From contig JAGRKY010000133.1 in NCBI GenBank assembly GCA_020442095.1, positions 1-17,262 of the forward strand: a stretch of 17,262 nucleotides of DNA, in the 5' to 3' direction. Under the pieces are notes generated by a model. That model saw only the letters and a program-made list of their open reading frames with translations. It had not been told where the DNA came from and ran no database searches. Both the position numbers and the translations under genes were made by a program. Source of the stretch: Bauldia sp. (lineage in GTDB: Bacteria > Pseudomonadota > Alphaproteobacteria > Rhizobiales > Kaistiaceae). This document shows, one piece after another, positions 1 to 8,050 of this stretch (positions within the stretch are counted from its first letter, which is position 1; every line of letters starts with the position of its first letter).

Positions 1-535
1 GGGCGATGATCGCCATGGCGCTCGCGTGCAGCCCTGCCCTGCTCGTCGCCGACGAGCCGACCACGGCGCTCGACGTGACGACCCAGCTCCAGATCCTCGA
101 CCTCCTCGCCCGGCTCAAGGACGAGTACCGGATGGCCGTCATCCTGATCACCCACGACCTCGGCGTCGTCGCGGAGATCGCCGACCGGGTGCTGGTCATG
201 TATGCCGGGCAATGCGTCGAATATGGCCGGACGCGCGACGTCTTCCACAATCCGCGGCATCCCTATACCGCGGGGCTCCTCGCCGCGATGCCCTCCCCCG
301 ACCGGCCGCGGGTGGCGCGGCTCAGCTCGATCAGGGGTGCGCCGCCGGGCCTGACCGCGGAGCGGCCGCCGGGCTGCGCCTTCGCACCGCGCTGCGACTA
401 TGCCTTCGACAGGTGCGGCGAGATGCCGGATCTCGACGCGCGGCAGGTGCCGCCGGACCACCTCGGCCGCTGCTGGCTTCCGGGCGAGGAGAACCCCTGG
501 GGTCTCGACCCGGCCAGGAACGCGGGGACGCCGGC

Positions 536-539
<4 letters not shown>
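1..539 (+). CDS. Dipeptide/oligopeptide ABC transporter ATP-binding protein (DppD/OppD family), 5'-truncated by window edge
   Basis: This is the C-terminal part (about 178 residues) of the first ATPase of a peptide/nickel-type ABC importer; it hydrolyses ATP on the cytoplasmic face of the membrane. The reading frame is open to the left edge, so the Walker A and most of the signature motif lie outside the window. Visible are Walker B with catalytic Glu ([13 protein letters not shown]), the H-loop ([15 protein letters not shown]) and the family-specific C-terminal extension ending in a cysteine cluster ([14 protein letters not shown]), as in DppD/OppD oligo_HPY domains. The stop codon overlaps the start of the next ATPase gene (ATGA at 536-539), the usual DppD-DppF arrangement, so permease and binding-protein genes are expected just upstream. 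The substrate cannot be told from the ATPase. The family call is firm; the peptide substrate is inference. Confidence 0.93.
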
Positions 540-1528
<989 letters not shown>

Positions 1529-1558
1529 GGACGGCGTGTCGAAGGCCGGGTCGCGAGA

Positions 1559-2311
1559 CTAGCGCTTCTTCTTCGCCGCCGAGGCCTCGCGCCGCGCGAC
1601 CAGCGCATCGAAGTCGATCGATTGCGGCGAATCGAGGATGTGGAGGCGGAGATTCGCCTCGAGTTCCTTCTTGCGGCCGGAGCGGATCAGCTCGGTCAGG
1701 TCGAAATGCTCCTGGGCGATCGACTGCATGTCGATCTGGAGCGTCGCGAGACCGAAGATGATGGTCAGCTGGTTCGACAGCGGCTCCCAGGTGTTGACCA
1801 GCACCTCGTTGCCGGTCAGGGAGCAGAGGGTGCGGTGGAACTGGGCATCGTATATGGCGATGCCATAAGTGTCCTTCCGCTTCGCCGCATCGGCGAGGTT
1901 GGTGCAGACGCGATCGAGCGGCGCGACCGTCTCGGGATCGCTCTTGCACATATCCTGAAGCTTGAAGGCGGCGAAGGTCTCGAGCGCCAGCCGCACCTCG
2001 AGGATCTTCCGCAACCGGCCGGCATCGACCTCCATCAGCCGCATGCCGCGATACGGCACGTTGACGAGGATGCCCTGGCTTTCGAGCAGCCGAAGCGCCT
2101 CGCGGATCGGAACCCGGCTGACATTGAGGCGGCGCGCGACCTCCGCCTCGACGACGCGATCCCCCGGCAGGAAGACGCCGGTGGCGGCGGCGTGGATGAT
2201 CGCCTCCACCGCCTGGTCGACGAGTGTCTTCGGGGTCAGCGGTTCCAGCTCGCGCTGCGGCTCCGCTTTCCAGGTCGTCGCGCTTCTCAATGAGGCTCTC
2301 TGCATCGTCAT
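1559..2311 (-). CDS. GntR family transcriptional regulator, FadR/FCD subfamily
   Basis: This is a 250-residue DNA-binding regulator. Residues about 25-95 form the winged helix-turn-helix of GntR proteins (PGDRVVEAEVARRLNVSRVP then IREALRLLESQGI). Residues about 100-235 are an all-helical FCD effector domain. Within it, D155, H159, H202 and H224 lie where family members usually bind a metal ion and a carboxylate ligand. The tail is lysine-rich. It lies 27 bp downstream of the deacylase gene on the same strand, so the two are probably co-transcribed, and it converges with the peptide transporter operon. Family members usually repress the neighbouring catabolic genes until a small acid binds; the palindrome at 3417-3430 is the natural target. 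The start could be ATG 2311 or ATG 2305; neither has a strong ribosome binding site. Confidence 0.93.
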   Translation of the reverse strand: MTMQRASLRSATTWKAEPQRELEPLTPKTLVDQAVEAIIHAAATGVFLPGDRVVEAEVARRLNVSRVPIREALRLLESQGILVNVPYRGMRLMEVDAGRLRKILEVRLALETFAAFKLQDMCKSDPETVAPLDRVCTNLADAAKRKDTYGIAIYDAQFHRTLCSLTGNEVLVNTWEPLSNQLTIIFGLATLQIDMQSIAQEHFDLTELIRSGRKKELEANLRLHILDSPQSIDFDALVARREASAAKKKR

Positions 2312-2338
2312 CTGCCGTCGCCCGCGGTTCCGCCGCCG

Positions 2339-3379
2339 TTAGTTCGAATCGGTCGGCTCCACATAGTCCGTCATCACGACCGCGACGCAATCTCCCCGAG
2401 CGGCGCGGCCCGGACCTGCACTCATCCATATCAGACCGGAGCGCTTGTAGCGCAACTCGATCGGCGGGCGGTCGACATCTTCGACGAAGTGGATGAAGCC
2501 GGCCGTCTCGCCCGCCTCGACTTCCTCGCCGACCGTGTGGCAAGGCTCGAACAGGCCGGCCGAGGGCGCGAAGGTGAAGCCATCCTGGTCGCGGACCATC
2601 ATGTGACGGGTGGCGGCGCTGCCGTCGCGCTGGGCGGTCTCCGGCTCCCCGGCCAGGACACCCATATGCTTGAGAACGTTGCGGATTCCACGCTTGGCGA
2701 TGCGTACGCCCTCGACATTGACCCGGCCCCAGCCGCCAAGCTCGGTGCCGATCGAGACGATGCCGCGCCGCTCGACGCAGGAGGTGAAGGTGGCGCCTTC
2801 GTCAACGCCCCAGAAGACGACGTTGAACGGCGCGCCGAAGGCGGAGGCCGCGGCCATGGTGCGGGCACGGATACCGGCGTCCGGAACGTAGTGCATGTTC
2901 GTCGACAGGGCCGAATCGAACGAATGCCCGGCGGTGTGGACATCGACCGAGATGTCGGCATGCGGCAGCACCACGCCGTCCATGAAATGGGCGAGCATCT
3001 CCGAGAAGGTGCCGCGCGGATTGCCGGGGAAGCAGCGGTTCATGTCGCGGTCGTCGATCGGGCTGAGCCGCTTGTCGGCCATCACCGCCGGGATGTTGAC
3101 CGCCGGCAGCATGATCACCCGGCCGGAGACATCGGCCGGATCGAGTTCGGCGGCCAGCCGCGAGATCGCGATCTGGCCCTCATATTCGTCGCCATGGATG
3201 CCGCCGGTCAGCAGGACGGTCGGGCCGCTGCCGTTCTTGACCACGACGATCGGGATCTCGATCGTCCCCCAGCCGGAGGTATTGCGGGAGAGCGGCGCGC
3301 GCAGATACGACGCCTGGCGCCCTTCCCGGTCGAAATCGATATCCGTGGTGATCCTGCTCTGGACGCGCGCTTCCGACAC
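2339..3379 (-). CDS. Succinylglutamate desuccinylase/aspartoacylase family zinc deacylase
   Basis: This is a 346-residue cytoplasmic zinc hydrolase of the AstE/AspA family (M14-related fold), which removes an acyl group from an N-acyl amino acid. Zinc ligands are visible: H62 and E65 in GGIHGDEYEG and H148 in DVHTAGH. DDRDMNRCFPG at about 109-119 is the substrate-carboxylate Asn-Arg motif, and E213 in GTELGGWG is the likely catalytic acid/base. The length fits the DoeB/EutE-like branch better than short aspartoacylases. No other ectoine-degradation gene is present, so I do not assign doeB. The start is GTG at 3379, with GGGAAG about 8 nt upstream. It is followed by the GntR gene and faces the peptide importer, suggesting deacylation of an imported N-acyl compound. 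Alternative roles include deacylation of another N-acyl or N-carbamoyl metabolite. Confidence 0.88.
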   Translation of the reverse strand: MSEARVQSRITTDIDFDREGRQASYLRAPLSRNTSGWGTIEIPIVVVKNGSGPTVLLTGGIHGDEYEGQIAISRLAAELDPADVSGRVIMLPAVNIPAVMADKRLSPIDDRDMNRCFPGNPRGTFSEMLAHFMDGVVLPHADISVDVHTAGHSFDSALSTNMHYVPDAGIRARTMAAASAFGAPFNVVFWGVDEGATFTSCVERRGIVSIGTELGGWGRVNVEGVRIAKRGIRNVLKHMGVLAGEPETAQRDGSAATRHMMVRDQDGFTFAPSAGLFEPCHTVGEEVEAGETAGFIHFVEDVDRPPIELRYKRSGLIWMSAGPGRAARGDCVAVVMTDYVEPTDSN

Positions 3380-3416
3380 CTTGGGCTTCCCGTGTGATGT
3401 TTCAGACGCGACCGCT

Positions 3417-3430
3417 TATCGTATACAATA
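3417..3430. promoter_or_regulatory. Probable GntR/FCD operator, GTATAC-centred palindrome
   Basis: TATCGTATACAATA is a 14-bp inverted repeat with a single mismatched pair, centred on GTATAC and lying 38-51 bp upstream of the deacylase GTG start. FadR-type GntR proteins of alphaproteobacteria commonly bind short GTATAC-centred palindromes, and a GntR gene is in the same transcription unit. The dyad is seen; the binding assignment is inference. Confidence 0.55.
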
Positions 3431-3471
3431 CTCTATCTGTCAAACCTGCACCGAGACGAAGCGGAGCATCC

Positions 3472-3978
3472 CTATCCGCCGATCCCGACCAGGAAGGCCG
3501 CCATCTCGGCATCGCTCTTGCCCGAGGTCGCGGCGATCTCGGTCAGCGGCTGGTCGGTATTGCCGGCCGTGAAGCCGGCGGCCGCGAGGTCCGACAGCAG
3601 CGCCTCCGGCGTCGTGTCAAAAAGCGGCGCGACCTCGTTCGGCGAACCCGCCAGCACCTTCTGGGCGAGGGTGAACTGGGGCGGGCCGCCGGCGCCGCGG
3701 CCGGTCCCCGAGGAAGGGTAGAAAAAGGCAAGCGCCGCGACGAGCGACAGGACCAGGGCGATCGCCATCGGCGCGCGCCGCAGGTAGTTCAGCATCGGCC
3801 GCCAGTTCTTCCAGATATGAAGGACGAAAGGCAGGATGAGCACCATGCTCAGCCATTCGTGCATGCCGCGGAAGCCGGTCGGACCGAAATGGAAGAACAG
3901 CGCGATGCCCGAGACGAGCGACACCAGGAACAGCCCGGTGACGAAAGGCGTGGCGTAGCGCTGCAGAAAAGTCGGCAT
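3472..3978 (-). CDS. DUF4405 domain membrane protein, cytochrome b-like
   Basis: This is a 168-residue inner-membrane protein with three predicted hydrophobic segments at about 11-30, 40-56 and 71-88. Histidines H30, H40 (RGMHEWLS) and H54 (VLHIWKNWRPM) lie in or next to the helices, the arrangement expected for haem ligands in DUF4405/cytochrome b561-like proteins. After a Gly/Pro-rich linker (about 91-100), residues 101-168 form a small soluble domain with two short helical repeats (TTPEALLSDLAAAGF and QPLTEIAATSGKSDAEM) of unknown role. The ATG at 3978 has CGGAG about 6 nt upstream. It stands alone: the sugar permease gene upstream is separated by 331 nt and a hairpin, and the downstream deacylase has its own operator. 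Electron transfer is likely from the family, but the partner is unknown. Confidence 0.82.
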   Translation of the reverse strand: MPTFLQRYATPFVTGLFLVSLVSGIALFFHFGPTGFRGMHEWLSMVLILPFVLHIWKNWRPMLNYLRRAPMAIALVLSLVAALAFFYPSSGTGRGAGGPPQFTLAQKVLAGSPNEVAPLFDTTPEALLSDLAAAGFTAGNTDQPLTEIAATSGKSDAEMAAFLVGIGG

Positions 3979-4200
3979 GATGAACTCCGTATGGCAATTG
4001 CCTTCGCGTCGCCCGACACGAGGGTCCTCGAACTGGCTGGATCGGCATCGCCTTCGTTGACACAGGGTCGCGCTCCCGCCTCCCCTCCGACGGAGCGCAG
4101 CCGGAACCGACCGTCGCTTTCGCGCCGGTTATGGCCGCAAAGTGTCTTCAGAATTTGCCGTCAGACGGTAGTTTTGTACGCGGATCTGTCGTCCGGGGCC

Positions 4201-4226
4201 GATGTGACATCCGGATACAATTATCC
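4201..4226. promoter_or_regulatory. Two adjacent perfect inverted repeats upstream of the DUF4405 gene
   Basis: GATGTGACATC (4201-4211) is a perfect 5+1+5 palindrome. One base later, GGATACAATTATCC (4213-4226) is a perfect 5-bp inverted repeat with a 4-bp spacer. Both lie about 220-250 bp upstream of the DUF4405 ATG and in the leader direction of that gene. They look like regulator binding sites, possibly for two proteins; the identity of the binder is unknown. Confidence 0.4.
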
Positions 4227-4258
4227 ATCCCGACAGATGCTCCGCGTCGGGCAGAAGC

Positions 4259-4287
4259 GAGGAGCGACACCGCCGGCGTCGCTCCTC
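4259..4287 (-). terminator. Hairpin terminator candidate after the sugar ABC operon
   Basis: GAGGAGCGAC (4259-4268) and GTCGCTCCTC (4278-4287) form a perfect 10-bp GC-rich stem with a 9-nt loop, starting 22 nt beyond the permease stop codon on the minus strand. The sequence after the stem on that strand (CTTCTGCCC) has only a weak T stretch, so it may act as an RNA-stabilising end rather than a strong intrinsic terminator. Confidence 0.55.
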
Positions 4288-4309
4288 CGGTTGCCGGTTT
4301 CCCGGCCGG

Positions 4310-5329
4310 TCAGCTCTCCCGTCGGCCGGCTGTGACCCGGGTCAGCACCAGCGAGGCGAGGATGATCGCGCCATAGGCGGCGTCGATCCAGAAGGCCGGG
4401 ACCCGCGACAGGGTGAGAATGTTCTGCAGGAAGCCGAGGAGGAGCACCCCGGTCAGGGCTCCGAACAGGCTGCCGCGTCCGCCGTTGAGGCTGATGCCGC
4501 CGATCACTGCCGCCGCGAAGACGTAGAAGATCATGTTCTGGCCCTGGCTCGAGACGACCGACGCGATGCGTCCGGTCAGCATCAGCCCGGCGAGTGCGGC
4601 GAGGATGCCGGCGACGATGTAGACGCCCCAGACAATGCGCTCCACCGGGATGCCGGCGACGCGGGCCGCGTCGGGATTGCCGCCGATCGCATAGAGGGCG
4701 CGGCCGAGCCGGTGATAGCGGAGGAAGAGGCCGAAGACGACGTAGAGGAAACCGGCCAGCCAGATCGACACCGGAACGCCGATCCACTTGGCGTTGCCGA
4801 TATAGAGGAAGGGCTCGGGCAGATCGAACAGGGTCTTGCCGTTGGTGATGCCGAGGGTCATGCCGCGCAGCAGGATCAGCATCGCGAGCGTGACGATGAA
4901 GGCATTCAGCCCGAGGCGGACGGCGAACAGCCCGTTGACGAAGCCGACGACGGCGCCGATCGCGAACAGGACGACGATCGCCCAGCCGACGTCGAGCCCG
5001 ATGCCCGAGCCTCCGAGCGTGGTGTTGGTGAGCATCAGCCACGCGGCCACCATCGGCGCCAGCCCGACGGTCGATTCGAGCGAGAGATCGAACTTGCCGG
5101 CGATCAGCACCAGCGACTGGGCGATGACCAGCACCGACAGCTCGGACGACTGCTGGAGGATGTTGAGGATGTTGTCGCTGGTGAGGAAGGCATCGCTGAG
5201 GAAGGAGCCGGCGATGACCGCGACGATGATCGCGGGCACCAGGGTGAGCTCCCGCAGGCGCCACAGCATGCCATGCGAGGACCCGCCTGCCCGCTCCGCC
5301 CCGACTTTCCCGGTTGCCGCTTCGCTCAT
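4310..5329 (-). CDS. Sugar ABC transporter permease (RbsC/BPD_transp_2 family)
   Basis: This is a 339-residue inner-membrane permease of the ribose/xylose type. After a polar N-terminus (1-26) it has a series of about 8-10 hydrophobic helices. Family-typical stretches are NILNILQQSSELSVLVIAQS, SLESTVGLAPMVAAW, GFVNGLFAVRLGLNAFIVTL and the cytoplasmic coupling-loop region around FAAAVIGGISLNGGRGSLFG. The ATG at 5329 was chosen because it overlaps the ATPase stop as ATGA (5326-5329), indicating translational coupling; a longer in-frame translation up to 5605 merely reads through the ATPase gene in another frame. It is the last gene of the isomerase-binding protein-ATPase-permease operon and is followed by a hairpin at 4259-4287. 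As usual in this family, one permease gene probably forms a homodimer. The sugar is not determinable from sequence. Confidence 0.94.
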   Translation of the reverse strand: MSEAATGKVGAERAGGSSHGMLWRLRELTLVPAIIVAVIAGSFLSDAFLTSDNILNILQQSSELSVLVIAQSLVLIAGKFDLSLESTVGLAPMVAAWLMLTNTTLGGSGIGLDVGWAIVVLFAIGAVVGFVNGLFAVRLGLNAFIVTLAMLILLRGMTLGITNGKTLFDLPEPFLYIGNAKWIGVPVSIWLAGFLYVVFGLFLRYHRLGRALYAIGGNPDAARVAGIPVERIVWGVYIVAGILAALAGLMLTGRIASVVSSQGQNMIFYVFAAAVIGGISLNGGRGSLFGALTGVLLLGFLQNILTLSRVPAFWIDAAYGAIILASLVLTRVTAGRRES

Positions 5330-6870
5330 TCGTTTCCAACTCCCTCGATCGCGGCAACGAGCGTCTTGTCGTGCCAGCCGGCGGCGAACTCGCCGGTGAT
5401 TTTTCCCTTGAAGATGACGGCGACGCGGTCGCAGACGATCAGCTCGTCGAGATCGTCGGAGACGATCAGCACGGAGGTTCCGTGCGAACGCGCATCCTCG
5501 ATGATGCGGAACAGCGCCGCCTTGGAGGCGATGTCGACGCCCTGCGTCGGCGAGACGAGGACAAGCACCTTCGGCGCCGACGACAGGGCGCGCGCCATCA
5601 CGCATTTCTGCTGGTTGCCACCGCTCAGCTCGCCGATCGGCTGGGCCGTCGAGGAGGTGACGATCTGGAACGCGTCGATCGTGGCGGTGGCGCGCTCGTC
5701 GCGACGCGACGGCAGGATCACGCCGCCGGGCCCGAGATCGTCATTGGTGGTCAGGGTGACGTTCTCGGCGACGGACAGTAGCGGGACGATGCCGTCCCCG
5801 TGACGGTCCCGGGGAACGTAGCCGACGCCCTTGCGCCGGGCATCCAACACCTCGCCGGGCTTCAGAGCGACGCCATCGACGGTGATCCTGCCGCTTTCGG
5901 GCGTGACGAGACCGGCAATCGCCTTGGCGACATGTTCCTTGCCGGAGCCGGCGAGCCCGGCGAGCCCGACGCATTCGCCGGCGGCAACCGAGAGATCGAT
6001 GCCGTGAACCTCGTTCTCGATCTTCAGGCCCTCGACGGTCAGGGTGGTCCGGGCGTCGGATTCGGAACGTGACTGCCGGACCTGCTCCGTCGGCATCTGC
6101 CGGGCGGCGTCGCCGACCATCGCGGCAACGACGTCGTTCTTCGGCATGTCGCGGAGATCGGACTGCGCAACGACCTGCCCGTCACGCAGCACGGTGACGC
6201 TGTTGCAGACCTCGTAGATCTCGTGGAGATGGTGGGAAATGTAGAGGAACGTGACGCCGCTTTCCTTGAGCCGCCCGATACGCTCGAACAACCGCGAGAC
6301 CTCGCGGCCCTCGAGCTCGGCGGTCGGTTCGTCAAGAATGATGAAGCGGCTGCCCTGGCGGAGCGCCCTGGCGATCTCGACGATCTGGCGCTGCTCCACC
6401 GTCAGCCTGGAGGCTTCGGCGTCGACATCGACGTCGAGCTCCCATTCGTCCAGCACCTGGCGCGCCGCGCGCCGAAGCTTCGTCCAGCTGATCCAGCCGG
6501 CCTTCGTCGGCTGGGCGTTGAGGAACAGGTTTTCGGCAACCGTCAGATTGGGGATGACGCTCGAGCGCTGGAAGACGCAGGCCACCCGGGTGTGCCATTC
6601 CGACCTCTGGCCGAGGCCGGGCGCCGGCTTGTCGGCGAGACGCACCTCGCCCGAATCCGGAACGAGCAAGCCGTTGAGGATCGCCACCAGCGTCGACTTG
6701 CCGGCACCGTTCCTGCCGACCAGGGCGCGCGAGTCGCCGGTCGCAATCGAAACCGACACGTCCCGCAACACCCGGGTCATGCCGAACGACTTCGAGACGT
6801 TCCTGACTTCGGCAGCGAACCGGACGGCAGCCCCTGGGCTGCCGTCCGCGCGATCGTGGTCTATCGCCAT
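5326..6870 (-). CDS. Sugar ABC transporter ATP-binding protein, RbsA-type double ATPase with degenerate second site
   Basis: This is a 514-residue protein with two tandem ABC ATPase domains, as in RbsA/MglA. The N-terminal domain is intact: Walker A GRNGAGKST (52-60), signature-like LTVEQRQIVEIARAL (156-170), Walker B FIILDEPTAELEG (177-189) and H-loop ISHHLHE. In the C-terminal domain the P-loop (GLAGSGKE, 305-312) and signature (LSGGNQQKCVMARAL, 415-429) are present, but the Walker B acidic pair is replaced by Val-Ser (VLVLVSPTQGVD, about 435-446), so this site probably cannot hydrolyse ATP. An inactive second site is common in the sugar ABC class. The start at 6870 is the only possible one before residue 31, because an in-frame stop lies just upstream; it has no Shine-Dalgarno, only CTCCTCCC. 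It is 19 bp after the binding-protein gene, so re-initiation is likely. Confidence 0.94.
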   Translation of the reverse strand: MAIDHDRADGSPGAAVRFAAEVRNVSKSFGMTRVLRDVSVSIATGDSRALVGRNGAGKSTLVAILNGLLVPDSGEVRLADKPAPGLGQRSEWHTRVACVFQRSSVIPNLTVAENLFLNAQPTKAGWISWTKLRRAARQVLDEWELDVDVDAEASRLTVEQRQIVEIARALRQGSRFIILDEPTAELEGREVSRLFERIGRLKESGVTFLYISHHLHEIYEVCNSVTVLRDGQVVAQSDLRDMPKNDVVAAMVGDAARQMPTEQVRQSRSESDARTTLTVEGLKIENEVHGIDLSVAAGECVGLAGLAGSGKEHVAKAIAGLVTPESGRITVDGVALKPGEVLDARRKGVGYVPRDRHGDGIVPLLSVAENVTLTTNDDLGPGGVILPSRRDERATATIDAFQIVTSSTAQPIGELSGGNQQKCVMARALSSAPKVLVLVSPTQGVDIASKAALFRIIEDARSHGTSVLIVSDDLDELIVCDRVAVIFKGKITGEFAAGWHDKTLVAAIEGVGNE

Positions 6871-6889
6871 GGGAGGAGATTAACCAACG

Positions 6890-7924
6890 CTACTTCACCT
6901 GATTGCCCCAGAGGGCCGCATCGTCGACGTTCTCGGCGGTGACGACCGGCGAAGGCAGCAGGTCCATCAGGTTGCCCTCGAACTCGACGATCTGGCTGTC
7001 GTGGTCGGTCGGACCGGTGGAGAAGGTCTTCCCGGCCATCGCGTCCTCAAGATAGGAGAGGCCGAACTTGACGTAGCTCTCCAGCGGCTGGGACACCGCG
7101 GCGTCGAGCATGTTGGCCCGGATCTGGTCGAGCGCATAGGGCGTCGCGTCGATCGAGACGAGCGGGAGATGGCCTTCCTCGCCAACCGCCTTGAGCTTGC
7201 CGGCGCTCTTCAGGACGTTGAGCACGCCGGCGAGCATCACCGAGTCGCTCTGCATGTAGATGCCGGCAAGATCGGGCGTCGCGCCGACCACCGTCTGCGC
7301 CGCCGCGGTCGCCGTCTCGGTCTTCCAGTAGGTCGGCTGCTCGATGATCTCGATGTCCGGGAACTGGGCCTTCATGCAGTTGTTGAAGCCGGTGGTGCGG
7401 TCACGGCCGTTGATCGATGCCTGGTCGCCGAGCAGCGACAGCACCTTGCCCTTGCCGCCGACGGCCTTGCCCATCACCTTGCAGGCTTCCTCGCCCATCC
7501 GGCTGTTGTCGGCGCGGACGATCATGGCGACCTTGCCGCCTGCCGGGCCGAGATCGATGGTGACGACCGGAACGTTCTTCTCGGCGGCCGAGTTCAGCGC
7601 CGGGATGATCGCGTCGCTGTCCACCGGAACGACGATCAGGCCCTTGGCCCCCTGCGAAAGCATGGTGCGGACATTGGTGATCTGCTTGCCGGCGTCGGCA
7701 TTGGCGTTGGTGACCGGAAGCAGGTCAAGGCCGGCGGACTCGGCGCCCTTGGTCGTCAGGTCGGCCATGATGGCCTGGAAGGGATCGGACAGGAACGGCG
7801 CCGAGTAGCCGATCGTCTCTCCTCCCGCGGCCGCTGTTCCGATCGCCAGGCCGGTCGCCATCGCGGCAACGGCGAGCCCGCCGATCAGGGGACGGACGGC
7901 ATTCTGTCTTTTTGAAACGCTCAT
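6890..7924 (-). CDS. Sugar ABC transporter periplasmic substrate-binding protein (Peripla_BP_4/RbsB family)
   Basis: This is a 344-residue exported binding protein. Residues about 1-33 are a Sec signal peptide (basic SKRQ start, hydrophobic GGLAVAAMATGLAIGTAAA, cleavage near AAA-GG). The mature part shows the type I periplasmic binding fold: GETIGYSAPFLSDPFQ opening strand, GAKGLIVVPVDSDAIIPALN, NVPVVTIDLG, and KVLSLLGDQASINGRDRTTG, where family members contact the sugar. Two starts are possible, 7930 and 7924; ATG 7924 was chosen because AGAGG sits 8 nt before it but only 2 nt before ATG 7930. An in-frame extension to 8023 lacks a signal-peptide-like start and is rejected. It lies 126 nt after the isomerase gene and 19 nt before the ATPase. 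The ligand is probably a monosaccharide or polyol. Confidence 0.93.
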   Translation of the reverse strand: MSVSKRQNAVRPLIGGLAVAAMATGLAIGTAAAGGETIGYSAPFLSDPFQAIMADLTTKGAESAGLDLLPVTNANADAGKQITNVRTMLSQGAKGLIVVPVDSDAIIPALNSAAEKNVPVVTIDLGPAGGKVAMIVRADNSRMGEEACKVMGKAVGGKGKVLSLLGDQASINGRDRTTGFNNCMKAQFPDIEIIEQPTYWKTETATAAAQTVVGATPDLAGIYMQSDSVMLAGVLNVLKSAGKLKAVGEEGHLPLVSIDATPYALDQIRANMLDAAVSQPLESYVKFGLSYLEDAMAGKTFSTGPTDHDSQIVEFEGNLMDLLPSPVVTAENVDDAALWGNQVK

Positions 7925-8050
7925 GTTCATGACCTCTGGTTCTGTTTCCACCTGGGACTTCGCAGAAGAGGCGGCCTGGTTATCGTTGGGACTGTTGCTG
8001 CCCAGACCGCCGGCCGACAGCAATGCCTGTGCGGTCGGATTTCGATGTTC

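Larger units (their letters stand above)
3979..4309. other. 331-nt intergenic region between sugar permease and DUF4405 gene
   Basis: I see no credible gene here; the short open frames in this stretch are neither family-like nor preceded by ribosome binding sites. It holds a terminator-like hairpin next to the permease stop (4259-4287), two neighbouring inverted repeats (4201-4226) and a relatively AT-rich stretch at about 4136-4190 that may contain the DUF4405 promoter. No confident -35/-10 pair could be fixed. Confidence 0.6.

Noticed and set aside
2339..3379. Assigning the deacylase as DoeB of ectoine degradation
   Set aside because: Zinc motifs and length are compatible, but none of the other ectoine uptake or degradation genes is present, so the specific name is unsupported.
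5330..5605. N-terminal extension of the sugar permease
   Set aside because: This segment is the ATPase gene read in a different frame and is arginine-rich; the coupled ATG at 5329 is the natural start.
7925..8023. N-terminal extension of the periplasmic binding protein
   Set aside because: The extra 33 residues are polar and would bury the signal peptide; AGAGG is correctly spaced only for the ATG at 7924.
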